From Dictyophora rubrovolvata (lineage: Eukaryota; Basidiomycota; Agaricomycetes; Phallales; Phallaceae): 64,000 nt of DNA. The notes under the pieces are model-generated. The model was given only the letters and a program-made list of their open reading frames with translations. It was not told where the DNA came from and made no database searches. Positions 37,931 to 47,283 of the stretch are shown here, in pieces. The position numbers were made by a program, and so were the translations under genes. The stretch lies in contig CP114117.1 in assembly GCA_029959195.1 (NCBI GenBank), positions 2,232,001-2,296,000 of the forward strand. The letters run 5' to 3'. Position 1 is the first letter of the stretch. Each line of letters opens with the position of its first letter.

Positions 37931-40697
37931 TCAGCTCTCATTTATTACGCTGCAGGCTGTCAATTTATAATGTACATCGTGGATGTCGTCAATTGCATAA
38001 CTGAATAATGCGAAATCAAACCAAGGACCATCCGTCCTATCTTCCTCAGTGAATGTCTTGTGGAATTTGTAAAGATGTCCCAGGAGGAACCGAAGGCGCT
38101 GAAACAATAGGCGGTGGTCCTCAACGGCCTCTTTAACAGGAAGGTTCCCCAAAACGTTCTCCTGCCATGTGATGAATATCCCTGTTATTATCCGGACACG
38201 AATACACGTACAGCTTCCTTTCCGCTCACTCTAACATTCATTCCGTTGTCGCTTCGGTCAACGACACGCAAAACGAAACGATAAGTAAATAATGCTGCAG
38301 TTCCAATCACATTGTGGCATCCCAGACAACGTTTACTCGAAGCTTCCAGCCTAGGAAAATACTTATTGTTTCACACCAAGGAAATGAATGTTCTCACTGC
38401 TACGCACTTTTTCCCACATGTAGAGCAGGAGATATGGATAAAATCCATTACGTCCCGTGGATAATAATCAACTATTCGGCATCGAAGACGAAAATTTCTG
38501 GGAAAAACGTTGCTTTGCAGTATCTCGCTTATTAAACTGAGATTCGAGTTCAATTGAGAACATATGATTTGTGAACCTATAATTTAGAGTATTAGAATGC
38601 ATCCTGTATACCAGTACAGACATTGCAACCTGCCGTATCATTAATTCTACTATGACCTTGATACAAGGGCTCTTGGACGTCATAAATAGGCGACTTCGGT
38701 CTCAACCAAATTGAACTAGGACTCTTTCCGTAGGCTTCCTTCCGCCTATGGGCATACATCAGCGTCGTTGAAAACATCAAAACGAAAATTACTTGCGCCA
38801 GTAATTCGGGAAGATTAGGCTGGAGCGACTCCAAGTCTACCTGCTGTATTCCATGGAACCCGTACCCACCCACGCTGCCTTCTAAAAAACCGTAGAATTT
38901 AATCTTCATGTTTTTTAACAAGTAGATCTTTCCAGGAACTAAAGAACTGGCTAGACTTTTTGCTTGCTCCCACAGGGTAACTCTCAAAGTCCTTTTGCCT
39001 AGTGGAAAATCGCTCGTGTTGAAACATTGAAGATCTTGGTTTTCCGAAAAATCAGTTACAAATATATCACTTCGTCTGTCATCAACATGCTGAACCTGAA
39101 TCAGCTTCAGAAAAAGCTTTGTGAGTTTCAATCACATACATATGAGGATTTTGGTTACCTCTACCAGACAATCTGAGAATACATGCTCCTTCAGTTCCGA
39201 AACAAGCCTCAGCTTACCACGCCTATCTGTGAGACTTTGTGGAAATGTAACATTTACGTTGTTTTTGGTGGTTGCATCCTGCAAGGTACCCCACCAGGTA
39301 GCCAGCGTGGTGAAATAATGCATTTCTTCTGAGCGGATGGGGAAGAAAACGTTGATGGGTGCCACCATCTCCGTTGTGGAATAAAAATGTTTCCCGGATG
39401 GCGGGTCATATCCACACCATTGAAGCTTGTCTTTGAAACAAGTGCCCTGAGGTCTGTCGTTGAATTTTTGAATCTGACATGCTCGTTATCGAAGAAATCA
39501 AGTCGGAATAACAATAACCTACGTGTACGTTTCTTAATAACAATATTTGACCACGATAGGCCGAAGGTAATAATGACTGGCTTTCTCGTTCCGCGAAAAC
39601 ATTTATAGTCAACCCTTGTTCAGCGGAAGAAGGATCAACGAGTATAAAGGACCTCATGATATCTATTTATCTAGCGATCGACTTACAGTCAATTTATTTT
39701 TGAAAAGTAATCACATACCGCCGACTTTTGTAGTTTTTGTGGTGCCAACATCCGTAACTACACCTATGACGGATTGCATGCTTTTATATGTTACATGGGC
39801 AATGGCCGTATATGAAACCGGCTGTTCAATTATCAGTATTATTCCTTTTTTGTTTTTTCAAGAGATGGACTAACTAATCCAGCCAGCAGGTCAAGAGACG
39901 AAGTTTGAACAAATGTCGAATGTTGCGGCGAAGATAAGGTCGAGGTTGACGGGTGATCTGCAGAATTTTTGGCTGCGTCAGGCGGATCCAACGCTGGTAC
40001 ACCTTGGTTTCCCGGGTGCCCTTTTGAAATCTTGTTTTTGTGCCTGTTTTTGTGCCTTTTTCTGTGGCGCCTGCCTTTTTTTTTTGAAGGTGAAATTGGT
40101 GTTGGGATTGAATTAAGTTCAGGTGGCCCAACGACTACTGATGTGTCTCTATCTGAGCTGTCGTGTTCCATGGAGTTCTGTGCCTTCCCGCTCGTCTCCT
40201 CAGTAACAATGATCAACTCGGGGTCAACACTTGCTTGCTCTATATACGAAAACATGTCACTGGAGGTCTGGAGAGGATTTAAGAATGGTAATTTGGGGGC
40301 TACCTTTAAGATAATTTATCCAGAGCTCTTCAATCTCTCCTTGTGTTTCTCGCCTGACATGAAGTCTCACGCCGTGCTTATAGGAAACACGGAACGGACA
40401 TTTCGATTTGTCCTTGTCCTTGTCCTTGTCTATCAACATCATGGTCTTCGTGGCACCTTTGAGTAGTATGAGTATGCCATCCTTCAATTTCAACTGGTAT
40501 TCTTGTGGCCAGTCATGAAAAAGGACTTCAAAAGTTATAACCGAGCCCTTGAGTTGAACTCCAACCCGAAGAACACCTGACTGAACGGGCCAAACCATTC
40601 TGATTTGTCCTTGAAGGTATCTGTTCGACGGAAATGATTCGCACAACATGAATTCATCTTCGGTTAATACGTGCTCGGAGAGAAACAATGTATCCAT
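37931..40697 (-). CDS. POT1: POT1 telomere single-strand binding protein
   Basis: Binds the telomeric G-overhang. The Telo_bind OB fold is seen as SVIGVVTDVGTTKTTKVGG, SFILVDPSSAEQGLTINVF, SAYRGQILLLRNVH, VRFKNSTTDLRALVSKT. The second OB fold has LKLIQVQHVDDRRSDIFVTD, FSENQDLQCFNTSDFPLGKR, TLRVTLWEQAKSLA, PGKIYLLKNMKIKFYGFLEG. Ahead of these sits an unusual N-terminal region: a beta-rich stretch (LQGQIRMVWPVQSGVLRVGV), an Asp-Lys repeat, and a basic low-complexity linker (KKKGRRHRKRHKNRHKNK). The last exon includes DDIHDVHYKLTACSVINES with TGA at 37931-37933. Introns are short; several junctions in 38150-38600 are uncertain. The first ATG of the frame is at 40697; the frame is open upstream to 40742 without ATG. 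Confidence 0.75.
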
Positions 40698-41033
40698 TGC
40701 TTGATACAAATGATTCACAAGCGGGAAATAAAGGGAGGACAATTTTAACGAAGGGCTCTTGTCAATACACTAATTTGGACGATCAAGAATAAGCAGGACA
40801 AAAAAAAAGGAAAGATGTTTGGACGCGCTCTTTAGACTTTCGAGGACGGTGTCCGTGACGCGTGACGCGTTGACACGATCACGTGCGAAGGCTTAAGAGC
40901 ATAAAGCAAACCAATCTCCGCTTTAAATCGTGTGTAACCAAAGAGAACGTACCGACAGCGGACGAACTATCAGTCTTTGACGGTGTAGGAAAACCTTTGT
41001 GGATGGAAACGCGTTAAATAGTTCGCCGAGGAC
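40698..41033. promoter_or_regulatory. POT1/SAP-kinase divergent promoter with tandem ACGCGT boxes
   Basis: 336 bases. ACGCGT occurs twice with one base between, at 40858-40863 and 40865-40870, followed by TCACGTG at 40880-40886 (an E-box-like CACGTG core). Two touching MluI boxes are unlikely by chance, and G1/S control of one or both genes is inferred. A poly-A run lies at 40799-40808. Confidence 0.55.
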
Positions 41034-44000
41034 ATGGCCCTTACGACGACAACGACAACGACGCCATTTTCTCTATATACTGCACGGAAGTATCGTCTTC
41101 GTAACTCTCCGTCTTCACCCCGTCGCTCCAGTTCAGATAAGACTAACATACCGCAATTTTCTCCCTCAAGAGGGGTGTTGTTACCATTGCCCTCGAATTT
41201 GCGCCGGCGTCCATCGCGTGCTGCTCCCGCGAACGTCACTCTAATGTCACCTTCGGACACCGTTCAAGCTGGTGCAAAAAGGAAACGCGTGGCGAGCACG
41301 AATGAAAACATCCTTACGAATGGTCGCACGCTTAGAAGTCATAAACGCCGACGAGGATATCGGGAGCCTGATAGTGATGGCAGTGAAATGGAGGTTGACA
41401 ATGACGAAGAGGCCCTGTGGATACGAACGGAAACAAATAACGACGACGACGATTTCAACAGTAAGATCATTGCTTGTCGTACATTTCAGATATGGAAACA
41501 TTTGTTTAGGAGACCAGTACTATCAGAATATCGCACCCCTCAACCAGTTAATCCGCCTGCGTAAAGAAGAATTATGCCGATTATATAATCTGAACAATCT
41601 GACGTCTAGCCATGACTGCCTCACCAAGCAAGATCTCGCGGATGCTATTATCAGTGCGCGAACGAGTAGCGTCAGCTTACGTTCGTCCCCGCATGCAGGC
41701 CCGCCCAGTTCTCCCTCTTCCATAGGTGTTGGCGAAGACGAATCTGATATTGAGGAACTGAGATCTATTAGACGACCTACAAATCAATGTATAGGACGGT
41801 CGTTTTCTTTGAACTGTCTTGTTCCCAAAAGATCCTCAAGGCAGGCACAGCAGTATCAGAAAGTTTCACATAAACGCACTTATAAGGTAACCAGCGGGGC
41901 TGCTTCTCGAACACATTCAAATTCGACTGCTCAATCTTCTCGATCGTCTCCCACCGCGGTATCATCACCTCCTGTTCTCCGCTTACGTACTCGCACGGTG
42001 TCATTTCATCTGACCGATAAAGAAAAACTGACCGTGGTGAAATCGAAATTTAAAAACAAGCGTTCTACAGACTCGGACCTTGATGATGATCCAGCTTCGG
42101 CAGTCATTAAACCTTCACCCCGTCGTCTTAGATCACGACCTTCGTCAAAGGAACAAGAAAAACGCAGGGTGACCCCAATGCGCAAGGCAAAGTTGTCGAA
42201 GGACAATTTGAAAGAGTCGGATGACGGTGAAGAGATGCAGGACGAATTAGATACAGACGATGCGACTCCAGGTGTCTTCGATCCCCTTGTAGCTGCTGCT
42301 GAATATCAGGTACCGCGGCGAACCCGTTCGCAGGCTTCGGCAGAAACCTATTTCCCTTATGATCTGCGTCGTAGTCGTACAGCTCCTGAATTAGAAACAC
42401 CACAGCGCGGCACTTACCGAAGACGACATGTAAGGGTTGAACCCTTAGGCGCTGCAAGTGATGGTGATGACGAAGATACGGATGAAGGAACTGATGGAGA
42501 AAATAATGGAAGCGGAAGTGAAAAACATATGTCAAAGGACCGTAGGGTTGGTGTTTCACCAACTTTTACGGAACTGGAGTTGGAACCAAAGCGCCTGAGA
42601 AATGGCAAAATAATTGGTGAAGAAGAGGATTCTTTGTCTAATACGAGGAACGCATCTGGCGACGAGACGGACGATATCGCGTCTGTTGACCTGGAAGCCG
42701 AGTCTAGCAATTCGACAACGGAAACTACAAGCAGTGATCTATCCGCGGAAGAGCAAGAGGACGAAGAAGCAATAGAAGAAGTCGTGGATCCAGGAGTTGA
42801 TTTTGATGATGATCTTCAGGATGTCACTGCAAAAGCTCTTGTGCGTCGACGACGGGATGACTTAGTCAAACTTTGTGAAACTCGAGGTATAGATGCTGAG
42901 GGCACAAAACCTCAGTTGGTCGAGGCATTGTTGCAATGGGTCCGTCATAATCTATTTCTACCGCGCATACTCTAATTTCCTATTTAGCGAGATAGCCGAC
43001 CTGCTTATGGTACTTCGCCTTCTTCTGGTGCCACGGCCCGTCCCCCATCCTCTAGTCGCCTTGGGAAGGAAGACGAACCTCATACTCCCGTTTTAATGCG
43101 CTCCAAGAGAGCAAAGGCTTCAAACCCCAATACACCAAAGCCAGCTTCAAATCAGCTTGTTCAAGTCGGTGATGATAATGTGCTCCTGGATTTGGAGGGA
43201 CTTGGTTTAGAAGATAGCATGATCCCCCCATCCAAGTTGACGAAACTTGAGAAGATTGGTAGCGGCGGTTTTAAAGAGTAAGCTCTGAAACCAATCGTCA
43301 GCGCTTAAGATGCGCATTTATTCTTCATACTTTTTAGTGTGTACGTTGGCAAACTGGGTGGTAAAAAAGTGGCCATTGCTGAATTCAGGGGACAATTAAC
43401 GGAGAGTGCGTAATGTCTATCTTTGCGCTTCCTATCTCACAGTTTCCCAGTGGACATAAAAGAATTAAAGCTCTTGGCTCGATTTGCCCATCCCAATGTG
43501 GTGAAATTCGTAAGTCAATTCACGTTGTAAGCTGAAGTCGTTGATTATCGTGTTTTAGCTCGGTGTCAGTATACCTGAAAACCCAAAGGAAACCCCTATG
43601 ATCGTTAGCGAGCTTTGTTCGAATGGTGATCTGTTTGATTACGTCCGTAATGTGCCAGCGCCCCCTTTAAACAAAGTGGTATGTTTTTTATGAAGTCTTC
43701 TCGGTCAAGTCAGTCATCGTTGAATCCTACCCTTATCAGTTGAACTTAATGCTAGACATTGCCCGCGGACTTAAATATCTCCATGACCACAAACCGTCTG
43801 TGATACATCGGGATTGCAAATCATCCAACATATTGATCACATCTCGTGTGACAGCGAAAATAGCAGATTTTGGGTTGGCGAAAGTAAAACAGTCGACTCG
43901 CTCCATGGTTCGAAGTTTAGTAGGGACTGTAAATTGGCAAGCTCCGGAGCTTTGGCACCCTCATCCAAAATACAACTTCAAAGTTGATGTTTTCTCCTGC

Positions 44001-44322
44001 GCTATGGTGTTTTGGGAAATCCTTCAGTGGAACGCCAAGGAGAAGAAATATCCATGGGAGGTCCGTCACCACAAATTTCCGTATGCGGCGCATTCTGATT
44101 TCTTTACAGGGAATGAATGAACATGCTATTTATGATGCAGTCGGTTCTAAACACCAAAGACCAGCGGTCGCTGGTCTTGCCAAGCAATGGTGTTCAGAAA
44201 TTGTAGAGCTAATGGAGCAAATGTGGTCCCAGGATCCCAAAGATCGTCCCGATATGACAAATGTTGTGGAACAGCTCGAAAATCTAAAAGAAACGTATTT
44301 AACACATAGGATTAAGCGGTAG
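41034..44322 (+). CDS. SAP-domain protein kinase with atypical (WNK-like) lysine placement
   Basis: Two SAP boxes are visible: LIRLRKEELCRLYNLNNLT.. near 41540-41660 and LVRRRRDDLVKLCETRGIDA near 42835-42940, separated by about 390 residues of charged, Ser-rich sequence. SAP boxes bind AT-rich DNA, so a nuclear, chromatin-linked role is likely. The C-terminal kinase (about 43230-44315) has glycine loop KIGSGGFKDVYVGK, alphaC region DIKELKLLARFAHPNVVKFL, hinge IVSELCSNGDLFDYV, catalytic loop VIHRDCKSSNILI, metal motif IADFGLAKVKQ and substrate region GTVNWQAPELW, and looks TKL-like. The beta-3 motif reads KKVAIAEFRG, with Ala where VAIK lysine belongs (codon 43378-43380). A lysine sits in the glycine loop (codon 43273-43275). 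Ends THRIKR, TAG 44320-44322. I do not know a named orthologue. Confidence 0.85.
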
Positions 44323-44522
44323 GAGGACAACTTGATTGGTTATTTTTCTATGTTGCATTTATATCCATTCGCTAAATCGCTCTCCCTAACGGATGCGATT
44401 AGCTTTTCATTAGTACCCCTTTTAATTTCATATCCGTTTATATTCATATCACAATGCATAAGCTCACAAATTGTATTACTCATTTAACAAGTACACAATA
44501 CAGCATTTTAAGGCTCCATAAT

Positions 44523-47102
44523 TCATTGAAGCGTAAATGATAAGTCGAGGCCGTTGATAGCGCAAATAGCCGCCTCGAACGTCGAACGTGTTATGTCGCC
44601 ACTTACGGCAACACCCCACGAAGTACTCTCTTCGTCCTCCGAAATTCGCTGTAACTCCACGTACGAAGCAGCATTGGTCTCGGACCCTTGTCCAATGGAA
44701 TGTTCCGAAAAGTCACGTACTGAGAGTGTTGTTCCATCTCGAAGTTGAGTTTGGATTGAAGCAAGGAATGCCGACAATGGTCCATTTCCGCCACCTGCGA
44801 TCGATCGTATTTCACCATCAAATGAAATATCCGCTTGAATCGCCTTTCTGCCTTCCTCCGTTGTGAGTTTGAACGATTTCAATTCAACCCTCCCAACTAA
44901 GCCAAACCGATATGTCTGGATGAACAGATCTGCAATGCCCTGAGAAGACAGTCCACCTTGAATCCTCCGTGCTTCACGTTGCACACGTTTGAAAAATGAC
45001 GACTGTAGCCGACGAGGTAATTCCAAACCAAGGGAATGCAAAATTGAGTCGGATATATCAGTCGGTTGGGACTTGACGTTGAAAGCGACATTGGGTTTCA
45101 GCACTGGTAATGGCTTCTCACCGATGGCGTCGTTGAGAGCACTGAGGACAGCACGTAGTCCCGACGCCGCAATATCGGAATCAATACCGACACCCCAAAA
45201 ACCAGGTGAGGCAATTGCGCCTTCTATATTTTTTGACTCGACGAGTTCGACGTACGAGGCGGCTTTAACGTCGTTACCTTCACCGATAGAATGCTCCGAA
45301 TACTCTCTAACAGCGAGATCCAGGTCTAAATGATATCTGAGAGCGTCAAGTAAAGCCGATAGAGGACCATTCCCATCGCCACGCACGACGCGAGGGACAC
45401 CGTCTATCAATAATGTCCCATCAAATCGTTTCTCATGTGCGGCAATTTCCCCCGAGTCCCCGTTTGAATCCACGTCAGCCGATATCTGAGATATAGTGAA
45501 ACTACGAAGAGAAATTCGTCCACCGTCAATTCTGTAGGTACGTTGGAACGCGGTGACAATATCCTCTACGGTCATCTCCCGAGCTTCTCTATCAGCAATA
45601 GCTTGAATCACTTGATAGAAACTGATTTGCATCTTCCTTGGCATATCGAGACTTAATGCTTGTTTGATAATATAGGCGATTCCGCCTTTGCCGCTCTGTG
45701 AATTGACACGAATAATAGCTTCATATGTGCATCCAATATCCGCCGGATCGATAGGGAGGTAAGGAATGTCCCAGTATTGTGGCTCGCCTCGTAAGATGGC
45801 TTCTTTGTGTCTTTTGATTTGGGCTTCGAACCCTTTCTTAATCGCATCCTGATGAGAACCGGAGAATGCGGTAAATACCAGCTCGCCCGCGTAAGGGTGG
45901 CGTGGATGAACTGGAAGTTCATTGCAGGTGGTGACAGTTTCAATAACCGATGGGATGTCTGAAAAGTCGAGAAGTGGCGACACGCCTTGGGTATAAAGAT
46001 TCAAGGCTAAATTTGCGAGGTCGACATTTCCGGTACGTTCGCCATTGCCGAAGATGCATCCTTCTACTCTGTCGGCACCCGCCATCATCGCCAACTCTGA
46101 GGCAGCAGTGGCAGTCCCTGCATGAATTGTTAAATACAATTAAACAATCAACATCGGAGATAGCTAACCTCGGTCATTGTGAGGATGAAGACTGATGATG
46201 ACGTGTTCCCGGTGGTTGATATGTCTAGCGAAGTACTCGATCTAACCAAGGCATATCAATATTGTCAAAGAAGGTAATAGTGCAAGATTACCTGATCGGC
46301 ATAGTGGTTGGGTGTGGCAATTTCGACAGTAGCAGGAAGGTTGAATATAATCCTATTCTCTCCAGGTCCAGCCTTGCCCCAAGCTTCTAGAACTGCATTG
46401 CATATTTCGATAACAAATTCAGGCTCGGTTTGACTGAATGTCTCTGGACTGTATTCGTATCTAAATTTGGTCCCATACTTGGCGCTGTATTCGTCCGTCA
46501 GTTTTCGAACTAGTCTTGTATGAGTAACAGCCAGTTCGACCGTCTGTTCTTTGGTGTTACGGAAAACGACATCTCGAAAACATGGGCATGTGGCGTTGTA
46601 CATGTGGAGGATAGCATGTTTAGCACCAGCGACTGAATCGATTGTCCGACGAATAAGATCCTCGCGGGCCGGTGTGAGTACCTTCGAAAAAGTTGAACGA
46701 CTTGGGCCGAGAAGAGATGAAAACCTGACTTACTTGTACCCAAACATCGTCTGGAATTCGATTATTCTCGACGAGACCGCGTACGAATCCAAAGTCGGTA
46801 TCGCTAGCGGCTGGGTAAGCCACCTCGATTTCTTTGAAACCTGTCTGCACCAGGAGGTCGAAAAACCTGCTCTTCTGTTCGATTGTCATCGGGTTGATTA
46901 GTGCTTGATTTCCATCACGCAGATCTGTCGACAGCCATATTGGGGGTTTATCAATCGTTTTTGAAGGCCACGTTCTGTCAGGTAAGTGAAGCGGGATGTA
47001 TTTCTTGTATTTCGTGGAGGGGTCTTTGCTGTACGACAGGAAGAGTCAGCATTCTTTGACTGAAAACTGAAGAACGCGAGAACCAACTCACAGCATAGGC
47101 AT
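44523..47102 (-). CDS. LEU4: 2-isopropylmalate synthase with two C-terminal regulatory modules
   Basis: Condenses acetyl-CoA with 2-oxoisovalerate, first step of leucine synthesis. The TIM-barrel part has [102 protein letters not shown] and [20 protein letters not shown]. After [15 protein letters not shown] the leucine-sensing part appears twice: [12 protein letters not shown] ... [20 protein letters not shown] ... [20 protein letters not shown], and again [12 protein letters not shown] ... [20 protein letters not shown] ... [20 protein letters not shown]. The linker subdomain ([30 protein letters not shown]) is also doubled. About 790 residues against about 620 in yeast. Start [14 protein letters not shown], with an intron in codon 4. 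Divergent to GUS1. Confidence 0.93.
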
Positions 47103-47283
47103 GGTTGGGGAAGGGAAGGGACGCGAAATTAGCTAAATCAATACTTGAAATGAGTGTTTATATATAGAGGTGTTTCCGTGTCAAAGTATCTGAGTCATTG
47201 AAATTTCCAAGCTTTTACTTAAACCAGGTTGCGTCTTGCCAGCAGACGCCCAGCCAGGTTGGTTTTTTTTTGCGACGACGACG
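47103..47283. promoter_or_regulatory. LEU4/GUS1 divergent promoter with TGAGTCA site
   Basis: TGAGTCA at 47191-47197, 89 bases upstream of the LEU4 start and 87 upstream of the GUS1 start. It is the Gcn4/bZIP consensus. TATATATA at 47159-47166 lies nearby. LEU4 is a classical general-amino-acid-control gene in yeast, so use of this site is plausible but inferred. Confidence 0.55.

Noticed and set aside
41272-42975. Treating the 567-codon plus-strand frame at 41272 as its own gene
   Set aside because: Its first part is out of frame with the real first exon; after the 41460-41504 intron it is exon 2 of the SAP-domain kinase.
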